From the NCBI GenBank assembly GCA_965243145.1, contig CBDEUB010000002.1, forward strand, positions 1,612,001 through 1,676,000: a stretch of DNA of 64,000 bases, in the 5' to 3' direction. Below the pieces are notes generated by a model, which was not told the DNA's origin, ran no database searches, and was given only the letters and a program-made list of their open reading frames with translations. Position 1 is the first letter of the stretch. Every line of letters begins with the position of its first letter. Positions 9,407 through 18,412 of this stretch are shown in pieces. The position numbers were made by a program, and so were the translations under genes. The DNA is from CBDBLK01 sp965243145. Lineage in GTDB: Bacteria; Bdellovibrionota; Bacteriovoracia; Bacteriovoracales; Bacteriovoracaceae.

Positions 9407-9434
9407 TAGGGCCTGGATGTCTAACTAGGCCCTA
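9407..9434 (+). terminator. Candidate hairpin after the charge-segregated gene
   Basis: TAGGGCCT (9407-9414) and AGGCCCTA (9427-9434) form a perfect 8-bp stem with a 12-base loop, 40 bases past the stop codon at 9367. A weak T-containing stretch (ATCTCTATTTTG) follows. It may terminate the upstream transcript, but the stem is built from GGCC motifs that are frequent everywhere here, so caution is due. Confidence 0.4.
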
Positions 9435-9542
9435 AATCTCTATTTTGTTGGCCGAATAGGGCCAATCCTGTTTTTCTCTTTCACATAAGTAATTGAAATT
9501 ACTCGAAAAATAAATTTATTAAATTATTTCATACAAAATCAC

Positions 9543-9569
9543 TAAGTTATTTGACGACGGTGTCGATGA
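9543..9569 (+). promoter_or_regulatory. Candidate FliA (sigma-28) promoter of the flagellin gene
   Basis: TAAGTTAT (9543-9550), an 11-base spacer and GTCGATGA (9562-9569) resemble the sigma-28 consensus TAAAGTTT-N11-GCCGATAA in both boxes and in spacing. It lies about 80 bases upstream of the flagellin start, as expected for a class 3 flagellar promoter. An 8-bp inverted repeat overlaps it. Confidence 0.5.
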
Positions 9570-9579
9570 GTAAATAACT
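9545..9579 (+). repeat. Inverted repeat overlapping the flagellin promoter
   Basis: AGTTATTT (9545-9552) and AAATAACT (9572-9579) are perfect inverted copies 19 bases apart. They bracket the -10-like box of the sigma-28 promoter candidate, so they could be an operator or a hairpin at the 5' end of the mRNA. Confidence 0.4.
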
Positions 9580-9650
9580 GACATAAATAGGCAAATATGA
9601 ACCAGATAGGAACAGGCCATTTATAAAAAACCTTAATAAGGAGGTACACC

Positions 9651-10481
9651 ATGAGTCTTAAAGTAACAACCAATACTGCTAGTGAAAACATTCAAAAGAA
9701 CCTAAGAAAAGTTTCGGGAAACATAGATTCTTCCCTTGTAAAACTTTCTTCTGGAAAACGCATTACCAATGCTTCAGACGATGCTTCAGGATTGGCCATC
9801 GCTACAAACTTAGAGGCCCAGATCAGAGGACTTCATCAAGCAACACGAAATGCAAATAGGGGAGTCGCTTTCATTCAATCCATTGAAGGCAGTTTAAATG
9901 AAACTTCTCATCTTCTTGTCAGAATGAGAGAACTAAGCGTTCAAGCGGCCGGAGATGGAATTACAAAAAACGAACGCGAACTTCTCAATAATGAATATCA
10001 GCATATTACTGAAGAAATTGAGCGAATGTCACAACAAAAAATATTTGATGATACAAAATTTCTCGGTGGAGAAGGTGAAACTCTTCATTTTCAAGTGGGA
10101 TATTCCTCAAACAAAGAAGATCAAATTGAATTTGATGGAAGCAAAACAAACATAAGTGCGGAAGGGCTTGGAGTCAGTGGAACAAGAATTGCTGAGAAAG
10201 ATGATGCTCAAGATACTATCAACATTGTTGATGCTGCTCTAAATAATCTGTCCGAACAACGTGCCAATTTGGGTTCTATTCAAACGAGACTTCACTCATC
10301 AATATCAAACTTAGAAACGCAAACAATTCATAAAAATAATTCCCGATCTATCATTGAAGATGTTGATATTGCTGAGGAGTCATCACGCTTAATTTCTCAA
10401 CAAGTATTAAGACAGGCCGGAGTGGAGGTATTATCCCAGGCAAACAGATTGCCCGCCCACTCTTTGAAGTTAATAGAGTAA
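9651..10481 (+). CDS. fliC: Flagellin
   Basis: Filament subunit exported through the flagellar type III apparatus. The 276 residues contain the conserved N-terminal D0/D1 region (SSGKRITNASDDASGLAIA near 32-50, RMRELSVQAA near 90) and the C-terminal D1/D0 region (ANLGSIQTRL, SQQVLRQAGVEVLSQAN, ending in LKLIE), joined by a very short central part, so surface domains D2/D3 are essentially missing. An ideal AAGGAGG ribosome site sits 7 bases before the ATG. Predatory Bdellovibrionota often carry several short flagellins; only one is in this window. It converges with rpsI, with a shared hairpin between them. Confidence 0.96.
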   Translation: MSLKVTTNTASENIQKNLRKVSGNIDSSLVKLSSGKRITNASDDASGLAIATNLEAQIRGLHQATRNANRGVAFIQSIEGSLNETSHLLVRMRELSVQAAGDGITKNERELLNNEYQHITEEIERMSQQKIFDDTKFLGGEGETLHFQVGYSSNKEDQIEFDGSKTNISAEGLGVSGTRIAEKDDAQDTINIVDAALNNLSEQRANLGSIQTRLHSSISNLETQTIHKNNSRSIIEDVDIAEESSRLISQQVLRQAGVEVLSQANRLPAHSLKLIE

Positions 10482-10507
10482 AGGAATACTGAAAAACAAA
10501 TAAGGAT

Positions 10508-10552
10508 TGTATAAAAGAAAACGCTGGAGAATACGCTAGCAACTTTTATACA
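10508..10552. terminator. Candidate bidirectional terminator between fliC and rpsI
   Basis: TGTATAAAAG (10508-10517) and CTTTTATACA (10543-10552) form a perfect 10-bp stem with a 25-base interior. It lies in the 80-base gap between two convergent genes, where a two-way terminator is expected. The stem is AT-rich and lacks a long T tract, so it is only a candidate. Confidence 0.45.
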
Positions 10553-10561
10553 GAAAAAATT

Positions 10562-10966
10562 TTAACGCTTGGAAAATTGAAAGCGTTTACGCGAGCCTGG
10601 GCGTCCAGGCTTTTTGCGTTCAACTTTACGAGAATCTCGCGTTAGAAATCCGGCCTTTTTAAGTTCTGGATGAGTAACTGGAAGCAGTTTTAGAAGAGCA
10701 CGAGAAATGCCCAACCGAATAGCACCGGCCTGACTGGCAGTTCCTCCACCTTTTACATTAATTTTAAAATCATATTTATCGGCAAGGCCTAAAAGGGCCA
10801 AAGGCTGACCTATAACATAGCGATTAGTTGCAAGAGGGAAATAGGCCCTAGAATCGCGGCCGTTAATGGCCATCGCTCCCTGGCCTGCTGAAGCATAAAC
10901 ACGGGCCACAGAAGATTTCCTACGACCCACAGCATTGACTTCCCAATTCTTTCCTTTCGTGGCCAT
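10562..10966 (-). CDS. rpsI: Ribosomal protein S9
   Basis: Small-subunit protein whose C-terminal tail reaches the P-site tRNA. The 134 residues show the GRRKSSVARV start region, the VKGGGTASQAGAIRLG motif and the diagnostic basic tail GSRKRFQFSKR. It lies 23 bases after rplM, the near-universal L13-S9 pair, and is translated from a GGGGAG site. Length and sequence are ordinary. Confidence 0.99.
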   Translation of the reverse strand: MATKGKNWEVNAVGRRKSSVARVYASAGQGAMAINGRDSRAYFPLATNRYVIGQPLALLGLADKYDFKINVKGGGTASQAGAIRLGISRALLKLLPVTHPELKKAGFLTRDSRKVERKKPGRPGSRKRFQFSKR

Positions 10967-10989
10967 AACTTATTCACTCCCCTTTTAAA

Positions 10990-11427
10990 TTATAACTCTA
11001 TTTTTGTTGGATTTTGTGCTTGATGGCAATGTTCAGGCCCAGTAAAAATTTTAAGTTTTGTGAGTTGTTTACGCCCCAAAGAATTACGAGGAAGCATGCC
11101 CTTAACCGCACTTTTAAGAATAAACTCTGGTTTCTTCTCAAGTTGCTGTTCGGCCGTTCTCGCTTTTAAACCTCCAACATGGCCAGTATGCCGGTAGTAC
11201 TTTTTGTTAAGCAATTTACCACCTGTAAATCGAATTTTTTCAGCATTTATGATGATGACTCTTCTGCCTGAATCTACATGATGCGTATATTTAGGATTGC
11301 ATTTTCCTCTCAAAAGGCCAGCAATCCGAGTGGCCAAACGGCCAACCACATGACCAGACGCATCTAAAAGAACCCAATCCTTATCAGCATCAGAATTTTT
11401 AAGTACAAAAGACCTCTCGGTATACAT
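10990..11427 (-). CDS. rplM: Ribosomal protein L13
   Basis: Large-subunit protein important for early 50S assembly. The 145 residues carry the characteristic DASGHVVGRLAT block, the GRRVIIINAEKI segment, YYRHTGHVGG and the GMLPRNSLGR motif. First gene of the rplM-rpsI operon, with an AGAGGAG ribosome site and a strong sigma-70 promoter candidate about 55 bases upstream of the start. Confidence 0.99.
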   Translation of the reverse strand: MYTERSFVLKNSDADKDWVLLDASGHVVGRLATRIAGLLRGKCNPKYTHHVDSGRRVIIINAEKIRFTGGKLLNKKYYRHTGHVGGLKARTAEQQLEKKPEFILKSAVKGMLPRNSLGRKQLTKLKIFTGPEHCHQAQNPTKIEL

Positions 11428-11480
11428 CTTTCTCCTCTTCCCTACATAAAACTACCTAAAGCAAAGTATGGCCGCCATGG

Positions 11481-11510
11481 TTTATACACGGCAATGAAAC
11501 TTTCCGTCAA
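11481..11510 (-). promoter_or_regulatory. Sigma-70 promoter candidate for rplM-rpsI
   Basis: On the minus strand TTGACG (11510-11505), an 18-base spacer and TATAAA (11486-11481) closely match the -35 and -10 consensus. The predicted start lies roughly 45 bases before the rplM ATG, fitting a strongly expressed ribosomal operon. Confidence 0.6.
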
Positions 11511-11531
11511 GAAGATATTTAACTACAAATA

Positions 11532-14387
11532 TTAAAAAAATCCTATAAAAAGATGAAAACGCCCAAAATTTTCCCTAGTTCCATCGCTTAGATACTCTCT
11601 TTTGGTTTTTACCCCATAATCAAAATCAAGAGAACCTACAGGAGTCAAAAATTTTAAACTAACACCAACAGAGGAGCGAAAATCCAATGGCCGGAAAGAG
11701 TCAACATAAAGGCCACCAACATCTAAAAACCCTCCTAACACAACGGAATCATTGAGATAATACCTAGGTTCAAACTTCAGATTTGTAAAGTAAGCAGGGC
11801 CTTGAATCCTCAATTCATTGATGTCTCGTCCATTGCTGAGGCGATTGGCCTCAGAATCAGAAAAACCACGCATTGAGTCAAATCCATCTAAACGAAAAAC
11901 CTTAATAGAGGGAATATAGCCCACAGTTTTTAGGCCACCATCACTATTTGTTTCAGGCCGGCCAGAATCATCTAATATGGCCCTATCTGCATAGTTAATT
12001 TGGTACCCTCCATTAGCAGAAAGGGCCAAAACTAATATCTTATCGAGCAAGGGATAATAAAAGCGATTACGAGAAACAATCTTGGAAAAATTGATTTCCG
12101 ATTTTTCATCACTCTTTGATAAAAAAAAGGGATTAGCAAATTCCCAACTCAAGCTAAAAAAAGCACCTGAACGAGGAACAATAGGGTCATCTCTAAAATC
12201 AAGTTGTAGGGAAGGTACAATTCCTCCAATTTTAAAGGTTTCTTGATCCTTAATTTCTGTAGCATCAAATTGACGGATACGCTCAAAACGATATGCCAAA
12301 GAACTTGTAAAAAAACTTGTAAATTTTTTATTGATTTCAGGAGAAATTTGCCAAACATCAGCATCAAAACTTGAAAATCTTCTTCTCTGAAAAGAAAGGT
12401 TCATACTTCCATCAAAAAAACGAGTTAAATATGGCCAATTGTATCTCAAACGCATAAGTCCTTCAATTCTATGATGGTTTAGATTTCTCCTTCTACTATC
12501 TAATTCGCTTAAAGAAAATCTCCGGTTAATTTGATTCTTTAAAGAAATTGAATGGTTTTGCCCCCATACATTCTTATAAGCTATATCGAAAGAAACTTTT
12601 ACACCCAAATCTGTTCTAAAACCAGGAGCAAGTTCACCAATTCCAAAACTCTCTTCTTTAACCTCAATGAACAAATCTACTTTACTAATACCTTTAGATA
12701 GAAAAGTATTTTCTACTTTTCTAGGAATAATTTTAACATCAGAGAAAATATCGAGAGATATTATGCGTTCTTCCAATTCGTTCAATTTTTCAGGAGTAAC
12801 AATATCTCCTTTTTGAAACCGATTTTCTCTCTCAATAACACTATTTTGAGTTTTTTTATTCCCACTTATAATTAATGAATTAAATATTATTTTATCCTTT
12901 AAATCAAATTCAATTACAATATCGGCCTTTTTATAACCCGCCTTGTATCTAACAATATTTTTTTGAGAGAAGTTTTTTATTTTTGCGAAAAAGTATCCTT
13001 CTCTTTGAATAATATTCAAAGCATAAATTAAATCGCTTTCAATATTAACAACATTTAGCGGTTTACCAACAGAATTTTTCATTCCTTTTAATATCAAAAG
13101 CGATAATTCTGTATTGACATTAATAAGTTTAATATCATCAACTATGCATTGCCACTTAGGTCTAATATCGTAAGAAATTTTCAATCCTTGTTTACTCAAT
13201 CTCATTGAAGTTGTAGAGACATTAATTATAGGTGCAATATATCCATCTTCTAAAAGGTAATTTTTAATATCATTTTTAAACTCATCCACATAAGTTCGAT
13301 CCAAATAATTACTTAAAATTAACGGTGTTGCGTTTTGATAAAATAAATTTTTTAAGTTCTTACGGTGCACTTCAGATATTCCTTTAAATTCCAATTCCAC
13401 AATTTTTAACTTATTACCTTCTTTAATGTTGATATAAAAATTTAAAAATTCAGGCCCATTCTTATAAACCCCTTTTCTTTCAGTTATAAAAACTTCACTT
13501 CTGTAAAAACCTCTTTCTTCATATATCTTTATAATAATGCTTTCTAAAATTTCTCGATCAACTCTCTTGTCATTCTTGTGTATTGAATTTCTTAATTCTC
13601 TTAAAATTTGATATTTAGAAATGGATTTATTACCTTTAAAACTAAAATTTAATTTTCTTCCTAAATCAACATTTAAAACAATGACCTTAGAGTTTAGATC
13701 ATTTCCTGTTTTAAATTCTAATATAACTTTTGATTGATAAAAGCCTCTTGAAAAAAGATATTGTTTTGTCCTCTCAAGTTGGATATTAATGTCATCCTCA
13801 TTAAAATTATTCCCTTTGTAGGCCAAAAATTGATCTGCAATACTTCGAGGCAAATTGTTATTTCCTTTAAATACAACATCACTAATTTTGATTATATTTT
13901 CATATTCGACATTAACATTGATTCTCAAGTTATTATTGTATCCATCAAAGTAGTACAAAGTTTTGACACCGATACAACCTTGTTTACGCATAAATTCTCT
14001 AATATTCAAAAGATTTTGATTCAAATAGTTTAAATCAATAGGATCACCTGCTTCTATATTTAATAAATTTCTTACACCTTCAATTTCAAAATCATTTTTC
14101 ACTTTTAAATTAACTATTTTGTATTTATTTTCTTTCGTCATGGCCAATTTGTAGACCGTATTATTTTCTTGGATGCTTTTTAAAATTTTAAATTTTGACA
14201 ATCCTGAGCGCAAAGCAAATGACTCTAAAAATTTAATTCTCTCTTTATCAGTTTTTAATTCTAAAAATCCATTTATAGATTCACCTCTAACTTCTTCACA
14301 TTTTTCATTTAAACAAATTTCCTCAATCGAAGAGGCCGATACTAATTGGCAGTACAATATAGGCGCTATGAGTACTAATAGTTTCAA
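11532..14387 (-). CDS. tamA: Omp85-family outer-membrane protein, TamA-like
   Basis: Outer-membrane beta barrel with N-terminal POTRA domains, taken as TamA because it directly follows tamB (4-base overlap). At 951 residues it is far longer than E. coli TamA (about 577) and longer than most BamA. A signal peptide covers residues 1-18; roughly 560 residues of repeated POTRA-like beta-alpha units follow. The barrel starts near FGIGELAPGFRTDLG and contains the Omp85 motif region FRLDGFDSMRGF (canonical VRGF/Y seen as MRGF). The protein ends in Phe (HLFIGFF), the usual BAM-recognised C-terminal signal. A BamA role cannot be excluded by sequence alone. Confidence 0.88.
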   Translation of the reverse strand: MKLLVLIAPILYCQLVSASSIEEICLNEKCEEVRGESINGFLELKTDKERIKFLESFALRSGLSKFKILKSIQENNTVYKLAMTKENKYKIVNLKVKNDFEIEGVRNLLNIEAGDPIDLNYLNQNLLNIREFMRKQGCIGVKTLYYFDGYNNNLRINVNVEYENIIKISDVVFKGNNNLPRSIADQFLAYKGNNFNEDDINIQLERTKQYLFSRGFYQSKVILEFKTGNDLNSKVIVLNVDLGRKLNFSFKGNKSISKYQILRELRNSIHKNDKRVDREILESIIIKIYEERGFYRSEVFITERKGVYKNGPEFLNFYINIKEGNKLKIVELEFKGISEVHRKNLKNLFYQNATPLILSNYLDRTYVDEFKNDIKNYLLEDGYIAPIINVSTTSMRLSKQGLKISYDIRPKWQCIVDDIKLINVNTELSLLILKGMKNSVGKPLNVVNIESDLIYALNIIQREGYFFAKIKNFSQKNIVRYKAGYKKADIVIEFDLKDKIIFNSLIISGNKKTQNSVIERENRFQKGDIVTPEKLNELEERIISLDIFSDVKIIPRKVENTFLSKGISKVDLFIEVKEESFGIGELAPGFRTDLGVKVSFDIAYKNVWGQNHSISLKNQINRRFSLSELDSRRRNLNHHRIEGLMRLRYNWPYLTRFFDGSMNLSFQRRRFSSFDADVWQISPEINKKFTSFFTSSLAYRFERIRQFDATEIKDQETFKIGGIVPSLQLDFRDDPIVPRSGAFFSLSWEFANPFFLSKSDEKSEINFSKIVSRNRFYYPLLDKILVLALSANGGYQINYADRAILDDSGRPETNSDGGLKTVGYIPSIKVFRLDGFDSMRGFSDSEANRLSNGRDINELRIQGPAYFTNLKFEPRYYLNDSVVLGGFLDVGGLYVDSFRPLDFRSSVGVSLKFLTPVGSLDFDYGVKTKREYLSDGTRENFGRFHLFIGFF

Positions 14388-17300
14388 AACTTAAATTTTT
14401 TAATAAAATCAATGCCAAAAGATTCTATATTTTTATTATCTAAATCATCTGTAGATTGAATTTCATAAACTCCTTTTAATGAAAAGTCTTCTTGTATTTT
14501 AACATCTAAGGCCATTTCTTGCCTATTTTGGCCAGTGCTTCCAAGTCCACTACTCATAGAGAGATCAATTTCCTCATTCACTTTCTTCCTAACTTGAATT
14601 CTAGTTGATGATTTAACTCGATTTGTAGATGTCAACGAGTCTTCAGAGTCCCTACCTAATAAATTGTTTTCCTCTTCAAATTCAGAAGTTACCTGCAAAC
14701 GCAGTCCTAGACCTTCACTCAAGTTTTGATTTATTCCTAGCTGATCCATAACCAGACCACCTATACTCAATGTAGCTAAAGATTCTCTTTCTTTTTCATC
14801 TAAATCTCTTGAAGTATTAGAAGTAAGGCCCAAAGTGAGAAGGCCCAGAATATCTTTTTGAGACAGCACTGGAGAAGATTTTGTATTAATATTTAAATTG
14901 TCTATTGGGCCACCTATCTCTATAGAAACATCATATTCATTTATTTTGCTATGTCCTATAAATTGTATCTCAGATGCCTTTTGCCCCTCTTCATCGTTAA
15001 ATTCTATTCTTCCTTCACTAAGTTCAAAGTCGTGTCCTCGAAAAGAAAATTTATTTTCTTTACCAACGATTTTAAATTCTCCTTCATAATCAAGATTATC
15101 TAAGATACCAAAAACTCGGCCTTCTCCACTTAAATAAATTTCTGATATACTATTTTTAATAAAAATTGGTTTTAAAACTCTTAATTTTAAATTGCTTTCT
15201 ACAGAATTAATATTTGGGCCTAAAGATATCGATGGAAGAAAACGCTGGTAATCACTGCTTTTTGCAATATTAGAAGCAAGTTCCTTAAATTCATTCCCAA
15301 TTTCACCATGTACAATATTAACTTCCCCATTTAAAGAATAAGGCAATTGATTTCCCTGTAAATTGATATTACCATTAAGAATAAAATTAGATTTATCAAG
15401 ATGAGATAATCTCACTTGATTCATTTTAAACTGAGCATTAATTTCAGGAAATGGTGCTTTAAAGACAAATCGTCCTCTACCTTGAATACTTCCACCAGCA
15501 TAATTAGAATTAATATCTTTCAAAAGAATATTACCATTAGTCAAAACCATTTTAAATTTAGTATTTTGAAACATATTTGGAATATTTTTAATTCCAAAAG
15601 ACAATCCTTTTGGGGGTTTTAATTCGACAATGTGGTTTACTTTTCCTTTTTTTCCAACAATGCGAGAAAAACCCTTTAAAAAACCCGAAACATTATTTAT
15701 ACTTTCACTTAAAATTTCAACAAAGCTACCATCTAATTCAAATTTAGAATTTATATAAAAATCATTTTTCAGGTCTCCCGCCCCAGAAGTTTCAAAATTT
15801 AATCCTTTTCCATTAATTTTTATATCCCAGTCCTCAATTATTCCGTTTTTTACAATTATTTTTTGAGGTTCATTTAAAGAAAAAAATATTTTCTTTCTAT
15901 TTAAAAATAAATTCTCAAAATCCACATTAAGGTCTAAAGCATTCCAATTATTGGAATAAAAATTTGAAGTAAAATGTAATTTTGCACCTCCAGATAAATT
16001 TTCATCTTCAATATTATGTTTGGAAATTATGCCTAATAAAACTCTTAAATCAATTATATTAATCCACCCTTCTATATGAGATTTTTTTCCTTTTTTACTC
16101 GAATCTAAATTAATATAAGAACTAAATTTTAAACTGTCTCCCATAAATTGAGCATTAGCAAATAAATCAAATCCATTTTGTTTAACTTCTATAAAAGAAT
16201 CATCTATATTTTTATCATTTATATGGCCATTTAATATTTGTATTCGACTTTCCGATGAAAACCCCTTCCCATCATTTTTTCCTTGAAATTTGCCAAAGAT
16301 ATTTCCTCCATATCCGAAGTTAAATAGCTTATATAACTCAATGTCTTCTAAATCGAAATTGGAAACTTCAAAATTATAGATAAATTTATTGGTAGGTATA
16401 GAATAAGAGAGGTTCCCTGTTATCAAACTATTCAATTTTTGAAAATTTATTTTTTCAAGCAATATTTTTTCTGATTCATATATAAAAGATATTAAAATTT
16501 TATCAAATCCTTCTTTCACAATGAAAATGTCTTCTCCGTTGACCTCACCTTTAATTCTTAAATTTTCTTTTTGAAATCCTCCACTGATATGAAATTTCGA
16601 TTGAAATCCAAACTCAAAAAATTTCAAATAATCTTTAATATCTACAACCAAATCAGGAATCATTTCTTTCAAATCTCTGAGTTGTCCTTCTTCTATATTG
16701 AAATCTATAGCTAAATTATTTTTACCTTCAAAAAATACTTTCCCCTGCGCGCCATAAACAAGTTGATTATAAGAACCTGCTATTTTATGCAGTTCAATCA
16801 TCTTATCTTCTAGAATGAATTTAACGCGTCCACTGGATTCACCAAAATTCATATTCAAAAATGACAATTTTTCTACATCTGCATTGAGATCAAATACTAT
16901 ATTTTCCCAAAGGCCTGATATATCACCTTTAATTTTTCCTCTTCCACCTAACGCAAAATCTGAAATAGGCCCAAATTCCTGAAAATCAATTAATGAATCC
17001 TTTATCAAAAATTTAATTCCTTTTTCATCAATAAAACCATCAATGTCAATAAAACTAGAGCCAAATTTTAAAGGCAATTTTAAATTTACCAATCCATCAT
17101 AAAATACCTCAACTCCTGCTGAATCGAAAGTTTGAATATAATCATTTGCTATAATTACTTTTTTAGTTTTTCCATCTTCATTTAAAACCATTTTCTTTAT
17201 TTCTAATTCATTATCAAAAACCATATCTAAAGAATTTTCATAAAAATTCATATCAACATAACCATTAATCCTAAATTTCAAATTATCAAGTTTATCTTTA

Positions 17301-18412
17301 AGAAAATAAACGATATCACTAAAATTGACTTCTTCCATATAGGCCCTAATTTTTTTAAAAGAAAATCTTTTATACTTAATGTCCGCAAAATTCAATGGGC
17401 CAACAAGAGTTACCGATCCTTGTGAAGCAAAAATTTTTAAATCAGAAATGATTATCTTATAATCTCTAATTTTTATTTTCGTTTCAAGTTTATCAAATTT
17501 GGCAAATTTTGATTTAAAGTCGTAAGAATTAAGCAAAACTTTCATTTCAGGGTTTTTTAAATTTCCTTGCACAGAAGTTTTTAACTCTACGAATCCTTCT
17601 AATTCTCCAATATCTACTTCTAATAAACTGTCAAAGGATTCCTTAAAAAAATCAACTTCTCCTTGAAAATTGATATTTAAATTAGCTAATGCATCTTTGG
17701 ATATTTTTATTTCACCTTTAATATCAACTCTGTTTAATTTTTCTTCTAAAAGAAACGAGTTTATTTTTAAAATATTTTTTGTTATCTCAATTTCAAAAGA
17801 GCAAATGTCTATTTTAGGCAATAAAGGATTTATTTTTTTTATTCCTTGAATGTGCTCAACAGACCCGGCCATCATTATTGAGTCTCTGTGAATTTCTATT
17901 CTTGCTTGGTAAGCAAAATATCTCCCGTAATGAGAAATAAAATTAATATTTTTAAAGGCCAAGGCTTTAAATTTTAACGGAAATATATCACCCAAATTCG
18001 TTCTAATCAATTCAAAATAATCAACAACTTCATCCCCATCATTTTTAGATTTTAAAACTTTTGAAGGAATATAAACCGATGCGTCTCCAAAAAATATTTC
18101 CCCTATTGTTACTTCTTTGGAAAAAAGATCAAGAAAATCAAAACGAAATTCTAATTTCTCGGCCTCTAGCATAATTTTGTTGTTTTTAGAGTTTACTATA
18201 GTTATATCTTTAAGTGCCGTACTAAGAGAGATTATACCTAATTCAAATCTTTCAAAATTTACTTCTAATCCAAATCTATCATATAAAGTATTTTTGATAC
18301 GCAAAGATACAAATTCTGCGAAAGTTTGAGTTTGAATTAAATTCCATAACACTACTGTGGGAATTAGTGTAGATAAAATGAATATAAGCACCCTTTTATT
18401 TATGCTTTTCAA
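14384..18412 (-). CDS. tamB: TamB-family AsmA-like intermembrane protein
   Basis: Large periplasm-spanning protein of the TamB/AsmA-like group, thought to bridge inner and outer membranes and move lipid or aid barrel-protein assembly with TamA. The 1342 residues start with an inner-membrane anchor (about 8-24). A very long beta-rich repetitive region follows, as in beta-taco proteins, and then a C-terminal DUF490-type domain near residues 1000-1342, recognisable by the segment around FSFRGHDFELSEGRIEF. The size is close to E. coli TamB (1259). The start overlaps the upstream TPR gene by 17 bases and the end overlaps tamA by 4, so translation is coupled. Confidence 0.9.
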   Translation of the reverse strand: MKSINKRVLIFILSTLIPTVVLWNLIQTQTFAEFVSLRIKNTLYDRFGLEVNFERFELGIISLSTALKDITIVNSKNNKIMLEAEKLEFRFDFLDLFSKEVTIGEIFFGDASVYIPSKVLKSKNDGDEVVDYFELIRTNLGDIFPLKFKALAFKNINFISHYGRYFAYQARIEIHRDSIMMAGSVEHIQGIKKINPLLPKIDICSFEIEITKNILKINSFLLEEKLNRVDIKGEIKISKDALANLNINFQGEVDFFKESFDSLLEVDIGELEGFVELKTSVQGNLKNPEMKVLLNSYDFKSKFAKFDKLETKIKIRDYKIIISDLKIFASQGSVTLVGPLNFADIKYKRFSFKKIRAYMEEVNFSDIVYFLKDKLDNLKFRINGYVDMNFYENSLDMVFDNELEIKKMVLNEDGKTKKVIIANDYIQTFDSAGVEVFYDGLVNLKLPLKFGSSFIDIDGFIDEKGIKFLIKDSLIDFQEFGPISDFALGGRGKIKGDISGLWENIVFDLNADVEKLSFLNMNFGESSGRVKFILEDKMIELHKIAGSYNQLVYGAQGKVFFEGKNNLAIDFNIEEGQLRDLKEMIPDLVVDIKDYLKFFEFGFQSKFHISGGFQKENLRIKGEVNGEDIFIVKEGFDKILISFIYESEKILLEKINFQKLNSLITGNLSYSIPTNKFIYNFEVSNFDLEDIELYKLFNFGYGGNIFGKFQGKNDGKGFSSESRIQILNGHINDKNIDDSFIEVKQNGFDLFANAQFMGDSLKFSSYINLDSSKKGKKSHIEGWINIIDLRVLLGIISKHNIEDENLSGGAKLHFTSNFYSNNWNALDLNVDFENLFLNRKKIFFSLNEPQKIIVKNGIIEDWDIKINGKGLNFETSGAGDLKNDFYINSKFELDGSFVEILSESINNVSGFLKGFSRIVGKKGKVNHIVELKPPKGLSFGIKNIPNMFQNTKFKMVLTNGNILLKDINSNYAGGSIQGRGRFVFKAPFPEINAQFKMNQVRLSHLDKSNFILNGNINLQGNQLPYSLNGEVNIVHGEIGNEFKELASNIAKSSDYQRFLPSISLGPNINSVESNLKLRVLKPIFIKNSISEIYLSGEGRVFGILDNLDYEGEFKIVGKENKFSFRGHDFELSEGRIEFNDEEGQKASEIQFIGHSKINEYDVSIEIGGPIDNLNINTKSSPVLSQKDILGLLTLGLTSNTSRDLDEKERESLATLSIGGLVMDQLGINQNLSEGLGLRLQVTSEFEEENNLLGRDSEDSLTSTNRVKSSTRIQVRKKVNEEIDLSMSSGLGSTGQNRQEMALDVKIQEDFSLKGVYEIQSTDDLDNKNIESFGIDFIKKFKF

